Notes under the pieces: model-generated
What the model was told of the DNA's origin: nothing
The model's database searches: none
The model's input: the letters and a program-made list of their open reading frames with translations, nothing else
Part shown: positions 13,217 through 20,531 of the stretch, one piece after another
Layout: each line of letters begins with the position of its first letter
Numbering within the stretch: position 1 is the stretch's first letter
Position numbers and translations under genes: made by a program
From: UBA1227 sp045599345
GTDB lineage: Bacteria; Bacillota; Clostridia; Oscillospirales; Acutalibacteraceae
Length of the DNA stretch: 20,531 nucleotides
Assembly (NCBI GenBank): GCA_045599345.1
Contig: JAZRVV010000011.1
Span: 1 to 20,531, forward strand
Direction: 5' to 3'

Positions 13217-13690
13217 TTAACGGCGAGCGCCAGAACGTTTACCATAACCAGAATGCTTGGTATCGGTAGAACGCTTTAAATCAGCCATCTTCTCATCGGA
13301 AGATGTCTTCCACTTGCTCATCATTTCCTCAAATGTCATGTTGTCTGACTCAACCTTTGGTTTTTGGCCCTGCCAAACGTTTGGAGCTGGACGCTCACGC
13401 TTTTTGTTTTCGAAATCCTTGTGAGGTTTCTTATCACGAGGCTTGTCCTCGTAACCTTCCTCTGCCTGTTTGATAGAAAGACTAATTTTACCTGTCTCAT
13501 CAATAGATAAGACCTTAACTTTAACTTCCTGTCCAGGTTCTACGAAATCAGTGATTTCATTGACATATGTGGATGCGACCTCTGAAATGTGAACCATTCC
13601 AGTCTGTCCGTCCCCCAAATCCACAAATGCGCCAAATTTAGTAAGACCAGTTACTTTGCCTTCAAGAATTGTGCCGATTTCTAATGCCAT
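13217..13690 (-). CDS. S1 RNA-binding domain protein (YabR-like)
   Basis: A 157-aa protein with one S1 domain at about 5-75: the GTILEGKVTGLTKFGAFVDL opening, GMVHISEVA, VKVKVLSID and ISLSIKQA. A low-complexity tail, rich in Lys and Arg, runs from 80 to the end at KRSGARR. It matches B. subtilis YabR in domain and in position beside divIC. The general-stress-protein-13-like S1 family binds RNA or the ribosome; the function is not settled. The Shine-Dalgarno GGAGG lies about 13 bases before ATG 13690, longer than usual, which may mean modest translation. The longer open frame up to 13777 runs back into divIC and lacks a ribosome site. Confidence 0.87.
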   Translation of the reverse strand: MALEIGTILEGKVTGLTKFGAFVDLGDGQTGMVHISEVASTYVNEITDFVEPGQEVKVKVLSIDETGKISLSIKQAEEGYEDKPRDKKPHKDFENKKRERPAPNVWQGQKPKVESDNMTFEEMMSKWKTSSDEKMADLKRSTDTKHSGYGKRSGARR

Positions 13691-13715
13691 ATAGTCTAAA
13701 TTTCCTCCAAAAGAT

Positions 13716-14036
13716 CTAATCACCAGATGAGATATCGTAGTATACTCTCTCTCCCGGTAATACGTAGCCGAGTACATCCCTTGCTACTTTCTCTATATAT
13801 GCAGAATCGTCCTCTTCATCTAGCACATTTTGAAGTTCCTCGTTGCGTTCCTTCTTCTGCTCAAGAGTCGTTTGAGCCTGTGCTAGCTGCTGTTGCTTTT
13901 CTGCTTTTTCCATTTGTAAAGATATTAGGGATATAACGAAATAGCCTATAACGGCAATAATGGCAAGAGTCAAAATGAAACTAGAAGACCTAGTCTTCTT
14001 TTTCTCAGGTTGTGAAGCCTTGTTTTGCTGTGCCAT
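13716..14036 (-). CDS. divIC: Septum formation initiator DivIC/FtsB-like
   Basis: A 106-aa bitopic division protein. A short basic cytoplasmic N-terminus is followed by one membrane helix at about 20-40, then a coiled coil at about 41-74 (EKAEKQQQLAQAQTTLEQKK), and a C-terminal YIEKVARDVLGYVLPGERVYY characteristic of DivIC. It would join FtsL and the DivIB/FtsQ protein in the divisome. It has its own promoter upstream and lies just ahead of the S1 gene, as in B. subtilis. Confidence 0.9.
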   Translation of the reverse strand: MAQQNKASQPEKKKTRSSSFILTLAIIAVIGYFVISLISLQMEKAEKQQQLAQAQTTLEQKKERNEELQNVLDEEDDSAYIEKVARDVLGYVLPGERVYYDISSGD

Positions 14037-14065
14037 AAACTCACCCCAATCCTAATCTTTAGGAG

Positions 14066-14095
14066 ATTATAATATATAAATTAATTACATTGCAA
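14066..14095 (-). promoter_or_regulatory. Promoter of divIC
   Basis: On the minus strand TTGCAA (14095-14090), 18 bases and a perfect TATAAT (14071-14066). The leader that follows can form a small TCCTAA/TTAGGA hairpin ahead of the ribosome site. Confidence 0.6.
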
Positions 14096-14127
14096 GAGTT
14101 TTTATTAATTTGAGCGAGCGATGTTCA

Positions 14128-14367
14128 TTATAAAACTTTGAACATATCGCTTGCATTTTCTTTTGTTGCATATTCATTTACTGCAACAACTTGTACTTTA
14201 ATAGTTTTCTCGCCTTTTGTTACTTCGATAATATCATTTACTTTTACGTCGTACGATGCACGTGCGACCTTGCCATTGACGCTTACGTGTCCAGCGTCAC
14301 AGAGGTCGTTTGCTACTGTGCGACGTTTTTCAATGCGAGATACTTTTAAGTATTTGTCGAGTCTCAT
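14128..14367 (-). CDS. rqcP: RqcP (YabO/Hsp15-like) S4-domain ribosome quality control protein
   Basis: A 79-aa protein that is nearly all S4 RNA-binding fold: MRLDKYLKVSRI, the KRRTVANDLCDAGHVSVNGK segment, DVKVNDIIEV. This size and sequence match RqcP (YabO), which works with RqcH on obstructed 50S subunits during alanine tailing of stalled peptides. Its place between HU and divIC is the conserved Bacillota order. AAAGGTG precedes the ATG. Confidence 0.92.
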   Translation of the reverse strand: MRLDKYLKVSRIEKRRTVANDLCDAGHVSVNGKVARASYDVKVNDIIEVTKGEKTIKVQVVAVNEYATKENASDMFKVL

Positions 14368-14389
14368 AATTCACCTTTCATAAGGAAAT

Positions 14390-14413
14390 GGGAGAGGCCA
14401 AAAGACCTCCCCC
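14390..14413 (-). terminator. Hairpin after HU gene (weak terminator or 3' stabiliser)
   Basis: On the minus strand GGGGGAGGTC pairs with GGCCTCTCCC (10 bp, two G-U pairs, TTTT loop). No T-tract follows, so partial termination or mRNA 3'-end protection between the highly expressed HU gene and rqcP is more likely than full termination. Confidence 0.45.
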
Positions 14414-14434
14414 AAGTTCTTAAATAATCTTAAA

Positions 14435-14707
14435 TTATTTAACAGCGTCCTTAAGAGCCTTACCAGCCTTGAAAGCAGGAAGCTTTGATGCTGGGATAGT
14501 CATTGGGAGACCTGTCTTAGGGTTGTGGCCCTGCTTCTTAGCGCGCTTTCTAACTTCGAAAGTACCGAAACCAACGAGCTGAACCTTGTCGCCCTTCTTA
14601 AGAGCCTTTGTGATTGATGCTGTTACAGCGTTAACTGCCTTTTCAGCGTCCTTCTTTGAGAGACCAGCGTCAGCTGCAACAGCAGCGATAAGATCTGTCT
14701 TGTTCAT
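14435..14707 (-). CDS. DNA-binding protein HU
   Basis: A 90-aa HU/IHF-family nucleoid protein: MNKTDLIAAVA start, VGFGTFEVRKRAKKQGHNP signature (about 45-63) with the DNA-intercalating proline at 63, and a KAGKALKDAVK end. Length is standard. ATG 14707 is fixed by GGAGG eight bases upstream and by the family N-terminus; the open frame to 14776 is upstream leader. It is usually among the most abundant proteins in the cell. A promoter should lie in the 90 bases upstream, but none stands out. Confidence 0.96.
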   Translation of the reverse strand: MNKTDLIAAVAADAGLSKKDAEKAVNAVTASITKALKKGDKVQLVGFGTFEVRKRAKKQGHNPKTGLPMTIPASKLPAFKAGKALKDAVK

Positions 14708-14748
14708 AATAATGTCCTCCATAATATAAAACATAAAGTTTGCGTTCG

Positions 14749-14770
14749 TAAAACCACAATATTTTGTGGT
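14749..14770 (-). terminator. Short terminator-like hairpin between flippase and HU genes
   Basis: ACCACAA and TTGTGGT form a perfect 7-bp stem with a four-base loop, followed on the minus strand by TTTTA. It could end the flippase transcript; the short stem makes this uncertain. Confidence 0.35.
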
Positions 14771-14798
14771 AACCAAACGGCCGAACTACAAGGACATA

Positions 14799-16577
14799 TT
14801 AACCCAAAACTTTCAGTTTTTCAAGTACTTTCGCGATTTTTTGGCCTTTTGGCAAAGACAAAACATCATTTTTTGTAAGAACTTTGAAAATTGCTAGTAA
14901 AATTAACCAAACAATAACAGCCACTATCAGTGATATTGCACAAGAAACGAGTGACGGTAAACTGGTCAAATTTCCTTGTAAATCAAAGATTTTTTCGGTA
15001 ATTAAGTAATTTGTACCGAGTGCTGCAAAGCCTGAAAGGGCTCCTACAATAAATGGTTTAATTAAAGCATCAAGCCAATTGATGTGAACACCGCATACTT
15101 TTATCAAAACAAGAAGGTTGTTAATTACAATAATAAGGTAACAAACGATGGTACCAACAGGAGCACCTTTGATGTTAATTGCTGGGTTACCAACCAAGAT
15201 CAAATTGATGATAATCTTGGCAGTTGCACCAAAGAGAAGTGATTTTACAGGTACGTCTGCCCTACCAACTGCTTGGAGCATATTGTTGATTGGTGTGGAT
15301 ATAGCAAGTAAAAGCGCTGCGTAGCCAAATACAGCTACAAATGGTGCAGAGATAGAAATCGAATGCGACGATGGGTATAGGATGCGAAGCATTGGCTCAG
15401 CAAGCGCTGCCATAACAAATCCAGCAGGAACTGCAAGAAGTGATGCAGTTTTTACTACTGTATGGATAGCATCCTGCATTTTATCTGTCTCATGACGTGT
15501 AAATGCTGCTGAGAGCACCGGTATGGCGCTGACGCCCAAAGTCATGATAACAGTTGGAATAAGATTTCTAAAGTCAAGAGCGACGCCGTAGCAACCATAG
15601 AGGAAGTCCTTGATATCGACTGATTTGATTCCAAGCTCTGTAATCTCTGGATAGATGTTTCTAATTACATCCTCTCCTATTGCTGTGGCGTGTTTGAGTC
15701 TGCTCTGAATAGTTGATGTATCAATAAGGTTTGTAATATTTAAAACAAGTGCGCTTGTTGCAATTGGTACTACTGTAGTAAAGAGTTTCTTGGTTAGAGA
15801 GCCAAGTTCCTCAGGCTCTGGTGAACCAAGGAGTTCCTCCTCTGTTATTCCATCACCATTCTTGTGATAGATGATGAAACAATAAATAAGTGCCAAAATT
15901 GTGCCAATTGTAACACCTGCGATAGCGGCGGCGGATGAGTATGGTGCGGCAGCCAAGACAACGTCCTTGGCAGTTTCGCACTTTACGCCAAATACGACGC
16001 CAGTCGCAGCGTATTGGTCGTTAGCGATTTTGAGAACATACTTCGCAAGACCAATACCAAATACCAGTTTACCAAGGCATTCAAAGAGCTGAGAAAAGCC
16101 CGTTGGTGCCATGTTGCGAAGTCCTTCGTAATATCCACGATAGGTCGACATCATACAACAAAAGAAGATTGATGGACCTATGCAGAGGATTGAAAGGAAG
16201 GAATTCGGTGAACCGATAATATTATGTGAAAACGGATAAGCAAGTACAAGCATCAACAAGGTACCAACGATACCTGTTATAAGGAATAACCTCTTTGATG
16301 CGTCGCGAACGCGACGTACTTCCTTGTACCTGCCTGTTGCCATACGTTCAGATATCATCTTGGACACAGCAACTGGCAGTCCTGCCATAGAAATGGCATA
16401 GATTGGCGTATAGAGCTCATACGCCGATGTAAAATATCCACGTCCTACCTCACCTATTATATTTGTAATAGGTATTTTAAAGAAGATGTTGATGACGTGA
16501 ACAACAACAGTTATTACCATAAGAAGCATAGCGCCCGAGAGCAGCGATTGGGTCTTACGGTTGTTTTCGTCTCCCAC
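14799..16577 (-). CDS. SpoVB/MurJ-like polysaccharide or lipid II flippase (MOP superfamily)
   Basis: A 592-aa membrane protein of the MOP/MATE-like flippases, with about fourteen hydrophobic helices. Typical SpoVB-group features are SLLSGAMLLMV near the N-terminus, MAGLPVAVSKMISE, STYRGYYEGLRNMAPTGFSQLFE and STPINNMLQAVGRADVPVK. Relatives move lipid-linked wall or polysaccharide precursors across the membrane. An unusually long loop (about 185-210, 240-258) is present. The start is GTG at 16577 with GGAGG seven bases before it; the kinase stop codon is part of the same TAGGAGG. In B. subtilis the equivalent position (YabM) heads this cluster. Confidence 0.85.
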   Translation of the reverse strand: MGDENNRKTQSLLSGAMLLMVITVVVHVINIFFKIPITNIIGEVGRGYFTSAYELYTPIYAISMAGLPVAVSKMISERMATGRYKEVRRVRDASKRLFLITGIVGTLLMLVLAYPFSHNIIGSPNSFLSILCIGPSIFFCCMMSTYRGYYEGLRNMAPTGFSQLFECLGKLVFGIGLAKYVLKIANDQYAATGVVFGVKCETAKDVVLAAAPYSSAAAIAGVTIGTILALIYCFIIYHKNGDGITEEELLGSPEPEELGSLTKKLFTTVVPIATSALVLNITNLIDTSTIQSRLKHATAIGEDVIRNIYPEITELGIKSVDIKDFLYGCYGVALDFRNLIPTVIMTLGVSAIPVLSAAFTRHETDKMQDAIHTVVKTASLLAVPAGFVMAALAEPMLRILYPSSHSISISAPFVAVFGYAALLLAISTPINNMLQAVGRADVPVKSLLFGATAKIIINLILVGNPAINIKGAPVGTIVCYLIIVINNLLVLIKVCGVHINWLDALIKPFIVGALSGFAALGTNYLITEKIFDLQGNLTSLPSLVSCAISLIVAVIVWLILLAIFKVLTKNDVLSLPKGQKIAKVLEKLKVLG

Positions 16578-16588
16578 AACTATGCCTC

Positions 16589-17512
16589 CTAACCTACGAA
16601 TTCACGAAGCAGTGAATTCTTTGGAATAATGTCTTTATCAAGTTTGGTTACTTTCTTGAGTTTCTCAAGGAGCAAGGCGGCATCATCTACATACTCGCTG
16701 TCCTCTGGGAGTTCAAGAAGTAACTTCTCAGCTACTTCCTTATAGATACACATCTCGTAAGGATGAAGTGAATCAACAAGGTAATCTGCCCTGTCTATCA
16801 GTGGGACAAGGTACTTGTCCTCACCTTCTGTAACCTTTGGCCACATTGAGAATGTAAGCTCAACAGCAGCTGATCTAAAGTTATAGTCGCGAATTGTGCG
16901 ACGGAAGAATCTGACGTCACGACGGCTAAAGAGGACCTTGCCGTCCTCATCAAGAATATCAGATGCTGTTGATGCATAAATCTTGATGATGCAGTCGCTA
17001 TCAAGTTCCTCAGTAAAGATAGGATTGATAGCATGGAGTCCTTCTATGATAACAACATCGCCTTCATTAAGAACAAGCTTAAATACATTGTCAGTACGCT
17101 TACCCGTGTTGAAATCAAAGAATGGGAGCCTTGTCTCACCCTTTTCAATAAGGTCACGAAGGGTGTTTTGGATAAGTTCCAAATCAAGTGCGTAAACAGC
17201 TTCAAAATCCTGTTTGCCATCTTTTCCAGGTGGAATCTCATCACGGTCACGATAAAAGTCATCAAGCGAGATTACGTTTGCTTCACAGCCAAAGCGTTGA
17301 AAGATACGTGCTATCTTGTTGGCGCCCGTTGTCTTGCCAGACGAGCTAGGGCCTGAGAGCATAATAATCTTGTTCTTGCCTGGTCGTGCCATTATTTCGT
17401 GCACAATCTGCTGAAGCGACGCGTCATACTTACGCTCGCAACGACTTACATATTCAATTGGATTTGTGATTACTTCTTTGTTAATCACCTTTTGGTAGAG
17501 AAGATCGTCCAT
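16589..17512 (-). CDS. Uridine kinase-like P-loop nucleoside kinase (short form)
   Basis: A 307-aa member of the phosphoribulokinase/uridine kinase family: Walker A GPSSSGKT (54-61), VISLDDFYRDRDEIP (80-94), a PFFDFNTGKR segment and VVIIEGLHAINP. In many Clostridia this kinase is about 550 aa, with TGS and threonyl-tRNA-synthetase-like domains before the kinase; here those are absent and only about 45 residues precede the P-loop. No remnant can exist upstream because hemZ coding fills that space. The ATG at 17512 overlaps the hemZ end by 32 bases, with a poor ribosome site, so expression probably depends on hemZ translation. The phosphate acceptor is unproven. Confidence 0.82.
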   Translation of the reverse strand: MDDLLYQKVINKEVITNPIEYVSRCERKYDASLQQIVHEIMARPGKNKIIMLSGPSSSGKTTGANKIARIFQRFGCEANVISLDDFYRDRDEIPPGKDGKQDFEAVYALDLELIQNTLRDLIEKGETRLPFFDFNTGKRTDNVFKLVLNEGDVVIIEGLHAINPIFTEELDSDCIIKIYASTASDILDEDGKVLFSRRDVRFFRRTIRDYNFRSAAVELTFSMWPKVTEGEDKYLVPLIDRADYLVDSLHPYEMCIYKEVAEKLLLELPEDSEYVDDAALLLEKLKKVTKLDKDIIPKNSLLREFVG

Positions 17513-19031
17513 AAAAATCCAATACTCTATTCTTTCTTAATATTTGTTCATCGAACCTATCGTTGTACTCAAACGGATATTTAAAGTTAAAGATACGTTC
17601 AATTGAAGGACCGTAAGGGTCCTTAAGTTTTGTAACAGCACCTGCACCACACGCCAAAATAGTGTGACACTCCTCCATCATATAGATGTTGTACTTTGAG
17701 AGGTAGCCGTCCTTGCACCAACCAACATTTTCAAGGTTGCCAACAGACTTGGCTTGCCTGTACATATAATAAGGAATATAGCCATTTTGATAGAGCGTAT
17801 CATTTGCATAGTCTATCATCAAAGCTGTGTCTCTTGTTGTGCTGAAAAGACCATCGGTATAGTTTAAATCAGATGACCTCTTAAATGCTAATGCATGGAC
17901 AGTGATACTTTCAGGATCCATATCAACCAAGGTGTTAAGGCTGTATTTAAATCCATCAAGTGTATCATTTGGAAGTCCAGCAATTAAATCCATGTTGATG
18001 TTAGAAAATCCAAGGCGGCGGGCGGTGTTATAGGCATCTATAACATCCGAAGCGCTGTGGCGACGGCCAACAGCGTTCAAAACACCGTCGTTCATCGTCT
18101 GTGGATTTATACTGATGCGGTCAATGCCACCATCACGGATAGCTGCAAGCTTATCCTCTGTTATGGTGTCAGGTCGACCCGCCTCAAAGGTGAATTCACT
18201 ACAGCTTGAGAGGTCAAAACTCGTATGCACGAGTTTCAAGAGCTTCTCAATCTGAGCTGCACTGAGCGTCGACGGTGTTCCGCCGCCAACATAAGCAGAT
18301 AGCATCTTGATACCGCTTTTTCTTGCAAGTTCACCTGTGTACTCTATCTCGCGACAGAGGTTTTCAAAATATGGCTCTATTATTTTCTTGGCGCTCGTTG
18401 TGTTTACAGCGCTTGATACAAATGAACAATAGGAACATCTTGTTGGACAGAAAGGAATTGAGATATAGAGGCTAAATGAATCTGGCTTGGATGTAGCAAT
18501 AACACTTTCCTCTGCGCTTGCAACATTTCGCGCAAGTTTTGCTTTCTTTGGTGAGACCAAAAAGCAATTTTTAAAGTACTCTATTCCCTCTTCTTCGCCC
18601 TTTTCATCCATGAGGCGTATAAGGAGCTTGGACGGACGAATACCGGTTAGTAGTCCCCATCCAAGGTCAAGGCCTGTAACGTCGCTTAGCACCTTGTAAA
18701 GGAGCTGTGCACAGTGAAGTTCAATACTGTTAGAAGAATCCGCCAACGAGACACTGCGATTGTCAACACCATCAGTAAAGATTGGCAATTCTTCTGAAAG
18801 TGACTTGGTTACCTCTCCATCAACCAAATATGAAACAACAACCAAAGCCGTAGAATCAGTCTTATCAACAAGCTCAACTTCTACTGATTTTGATTCGCCA
18901 TCAAGGACAGGTTCACTACCGTCCTTGAGTTTGCCATCTATTACGACAATTACATGTTCCTCTGGGAAGAATGAAGATGTTAACTTTTCAAGTTCATAAG
19001 CATAAGGATTATTCCTTACAACAAGGACCAT
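17481..19031 (-). CDS. hemZ: Coproporphyrinogen dehydrogenase HemZ (radical SAM)
   Basis: A 516-aa radical SAM protein. An N-terminal domain of about 180 residues is typical of HemZ. It is followed by the cluster motif CPTRCSYC with Cys195, Cys199 and Cys202, then GGGTPS (249-254), FEAGRPDTI, RISINPQT and DLIAGLP. The family is annotated as oxygen-independent coproporphyrinogen III oxidase-like, although its role in organisms without full haem synthesis is uncertain. GAGGAAG precedes ATG 19031, which lies 16 bases inside the preceding hydrolase gene, indicating translational coupling. Confidence 0.92.
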   Translation of the reverse strand: MVLVVRNNPYAYELEKLTSSFFPEEHVIVVIDGKLKDGSEPVLDGESKSVEVELVDKTDSTALVVVSYLVDGEVTKSLSEELPIFTDGVDNRSVSLADSSNSIELHCAQLLYKVLSDVTGLDLGWGLLTGIRPSKLLIRLMDEKGEEEGIEYFKNCFLVSPKKAKLARNVASAEESVIATSKPDSFSLYISIPFCPTRCSYCSFVSSAVNTTSAKKIIEPYFENLCREIEYTGELARKSGIKMLSAYVGGGTPSTLSAAQIEKLLKLVHTSFDLSSCSEFTFEAGRPDTITEDKLAAIRDGGIDRISINPQTMNDGVLNAVGRRHSASDVIDAYNTARRLGFSNINMDLIAGLPNDTLDGFKYSLNTLVDMDPESITVHALAFKRSSDLNYTDGLFSTTRDTALMIDYANDTLYQNGYIPYYMYRQAKSVGNLENVGWCKDGYLSKYNIYMMEECHTILACGAGAVTKLKDPYGPSIERIFNFKYPFEYNDRFDEQILRKNRVLDFYGRSSLPKGD

Positions 19032-19660
19032 TCTATCTTCCTCATAAATCTGTTAGTTTTACGTTCAGCATCAAGAGTTGTCGAGATGCCGTGACCAGGA
19101 TAGACAATGAAGTCTCCCTGAAGTTTACCTATCTTGATAATAGAGGCTTGCATGTCTGTAAGGTTACCACGGAAAAGGTCAGTTCTGCCACAGGTACGGC
19201 AGAAGAGCGTATCGCCTGAGAACATAATGTTATCAAAGAGATAGCAAACGCTGCCAGGTGTGTGGCCAGGAGTGAGAATAACTTTAACTGTGATAGTGCC
19301 AAAGTTAAATGTGTCCTCATCTCCTACGAGCTTGTCAGCATGCATAGGTGTCTGTTCAAGACCTATGTCAGCAGCAAGTGAACACTGTGTGCTTGACAGA
19401 CAGATTTCATCCTCATCGGCAATTACAACAATTGCCTCTGGATAAGCTTTTTTAAGGTCATACACACCAAGGATGTGGTCTGAGTGACCATGTGTTAAAA
19501 GTATGTATTGAAGCTTGGTCATACCAGATTCCTTAATAGCTTCAATAAGTTCTGTTGTGTAGAGCGCTGGGTCAATAACAGCGCCAAGTCCTGAGAGCTC
19601 ATCAACTACGATATAGCAGTTTGTCTGTAATGAGCCAAGGACAATTTTGTTAATTTTCAT
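19016..19660 (-). CDS. MBL-fold metallo-hydrolase (glyoxalase II-like)
   Basis: A 214-aa metallo-beta-lactamase-fold protein with the full metal set: THGHSDH (His57, His59, Asp61, His62), His133 in PGHTPGS, Asp150 in SGDTLF and His190 in PGHG. The GRTDLFRG segment is typical of the YcbL/glyoxalase-II-like group in Bacillota, which hydrolyse glutathione- or other thioesters; no substrate can be assigned. The ATG abuts the relA stop codon (TAAATG). Confidence 0.9.
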   Translation of the reverse strand: MKINKIVLGSLQTNCYIVVDELSGLGAVIDPALYTTELIEAIKESGMTKLQYILLTHGHSDHILGVYDLKKAYPEAIVVIADEDEICLSSTQCSLAADIGLEQTPMHADKLVGDEDTFNFGTITVKVILTPGHTPGSVCYLFDNIMFSGDTLFCRTCGRTDLFRGNLTDMQASIIKIGKLQGDFIVYPGHGISTTLDAERKTNRFMRKIEWSLL

Positions 19661-20531
19661 TTATACACCAGTTCTTTCGATAGTTAGAACACCATTAATT
19701 TTTCTTAAGTATTTAATTACGTTTTGAAGATGCTCAACGCCGTTAACAGCGATAGTAAGAGTAAGCTTGGAGCCATCCTTGGTATCGTGTGTTGCAATTG
19801 AGCGAATATCAACGTGCATATTTGCAAGTGTCGTTGATATATCAGCCATAAGGCCAATACGGTTAATGCAATAGATGTCAAGAGTAGCGTTGAATTCCTC
19901 TTTGACATTCTCGTCCCAATAGACGTTGATCCAACGCTCTGGCTCGAGTGCATCCGCAATCTTGATTGGAACGTTGGTGCAGTCACGCTTGTGAACTGAT
20001 ACACCGTGACCACGTGTTACAAAACCAATAATTTCATCGCCTGGGAGCGGGTTGCAACATCTTGAAAGCTTGACAAGACAATTGTCAATGCCCTCAACGA
20101 TGATGCCCTCTGAACTTGTGCGATGAATTGGTTTGGTTACCTTAATCTCATCACGTGGTGTTTCAGATGCTTTGAGAATCTTTTGATACTCATCCTTAAT
20201 AAATGGATTGAGTTTCTCGAGCGAGATGCTGCCGTATCCAATTGCTGCAAAGAAGTCATCTGAATTGTCTATTGCCTTGCGCTTTGCAAGGTTCATTACG
20301 AGCAAATCATATTCCTCATCAAAAAGTCTGATACTATTCTTGCGAAGCTCTCGCTCGAACTGGTTTTTACCCTCTTCAATGTTCTCAGGTCGCTTTTCCT
20401 TCTTGAACCATCCACGGATTTTAGTTCTAGCGCCTGCTGTGTTGACAATATTAAGCCAGTCACGTGACGGGCCTTTGTTAGGATCAGAGGAACGAAGTAT
20501 TTCAACAATCTGTCCTGTCTGTACCTTGTAG
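19661..20531 (-). CDS. RelA/SpoT (p)ppGpp synthetase/hydrolase, C-terminal part (runs off right edge)
   Basis: The last 289 residues of a long RSH enzyme; the frame is open to the right edge. Visible parts in order: the end of the TGS domain (TGQIVEIL ... GPSRDWLNIV), an alpha-helical region beginning ARTKIRGWFKKEKRPENIEEG, the zinc-finger/conserved-cysteine domain (RCCNPLPGDEIIGFVTRG ... HKRDC), and the C-terminal ACT domain (LMADISTTLANMHVDIRSI ... LRKINGVL). This regulatory half senses stalled ribosomes and amino-acid limitation. Hydrolase and synthetase domains lie outside the window. An internal ATG (20305) begins a shorter frame but is not a real start. It heads the relA - hydrolase - hemZ - kinase - flippase run. 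Confidence 0.95.
   Translation of the reverse strand, partial: YKVQTGQIVEILRSSDPNKGPSRDWLNIVNTAGARTKIRGWFKKEKRPENIEEGKNQFERELRKNSIRLFDEEYDLLVMNLAKRKAIDNSDDFFAAIGYGSISLEKLNPFIKDEYQKILKASETPRDEIKVTKPIHRTSSEGIIVEGIDNCLVKLSRCCNPLPGDEIIGFVTRGHGVSVHKRDCTNVPIKIADALEPERWINVYWDENVKEEFNATLDIYCINRIGLMADISTTLANMHVDIRSIATHDTKDGSKLTLTIAVNGVEHLQNVIKYLRKINGVLTIERTGV

Noticed and set aside
12276..13269. Plus-strand frames of 179 and 160 codons antisense to fumA and rlmL
   Set aside because: They mirror well-identified Fe-S fumarase and methyltransferase genes, with cysteine- and serine-rich nonsense composition and no ribosome sites.
1..20531. CRISPR arrays, tRNA or rRNA genes, prophage structural genes
   Set aside because: No regularly spaced repeats, cloverleaf-like sequences, rRNA motifs or phage proteins were seen on reading either strand.

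Overview
The window looks like a chromosomal segment from a low-to-mid-GC member of the Clostridia, most likely a Lachnospiraceae in or near Butyrivibrio/Pseudobutyrivibrio. That placement is inferred from protein families and gene order, not from a search. The evidence is: a relA-type gene followed by a metallo-beta-lactamase protein and hemZ; a flippase - HU - rqcP - divIC - S1 block resembling the B. subtilis yabM-yabR region; a class I (Fe-S) fumarase alpha subunit; and DUF6198 and DUF6873 proteins. There are no rRNA, tRNA or CRISPR loci. Apart from the left 1.4 kb, every gene is on the minus strand.

Left region (1-3823). A truncated tyrosine-phosphatase-like gene leaves the left edge and is divergent from a lipase gene (233-1414, +). 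A second, diverged lipase of the same family points back at it (2648-3823, -). Both resemble family I.5 (Geobacillus-type, zinc-containing) lipases, with intact Ser-Asp-His triads and no signal peptide. Each is followed by an intrinsic terminator and then by a copy of the same ~170-bp element in the same orientation relative to its lipase. The two copies are therefore inverted. They differ by compensatory substitutions in three stems while one loop is almost invariant, which is the signature of a conserved structured RNA. Between them lies an AT-rich insert: a 132-codon gene resembling BECR-fold (PBECR-type) RNases with its own strong promoter, then a compact predicted small RNA with its own extended -10 promoter, a three-stem fold and an intrinsic terminator. 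This is the most novel-looking part of the window.

Middle region (3842-8731). Transcribed leftward, a tightly spaced run reads cupin, MFS transporter, MIF/tautomerase homologue, lipoprotein staphylococcal-type nuclease, ADP-ribose pyrophosphatase-type Nudix, lipase 2. Upstream of the cupin are a perfect 16-bp hairpin, a PC4-like ssDNA-binding protein (YdbC), a DUF6198 membrane protein and a DUF6873 GME-fold protein that overlaps radA.

Right region (8728-20531). Housekeeping genes follow: radA, a diacylglycerol-kinase-like lipid kinase, an RlmL/YpsC-like rRNA methyltransferase, an unpaired fumarase alpha subunit, an S1-domain protein, divIC, rqcP, HU, a SpoVB/MurJ-like flippase, a short P-loop nucleoside kinase, hemZ, a glyoxalase-II-like hydrolase and the C-terminal two-fifths or so of a RelA/SpoT enzyme that runs off the right edge. 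The sporulation genes yabP and yabQ, found between rqcP and divIC in B. subtilis and many clostridia, are absent, which suggests a non-sporulating lineage.
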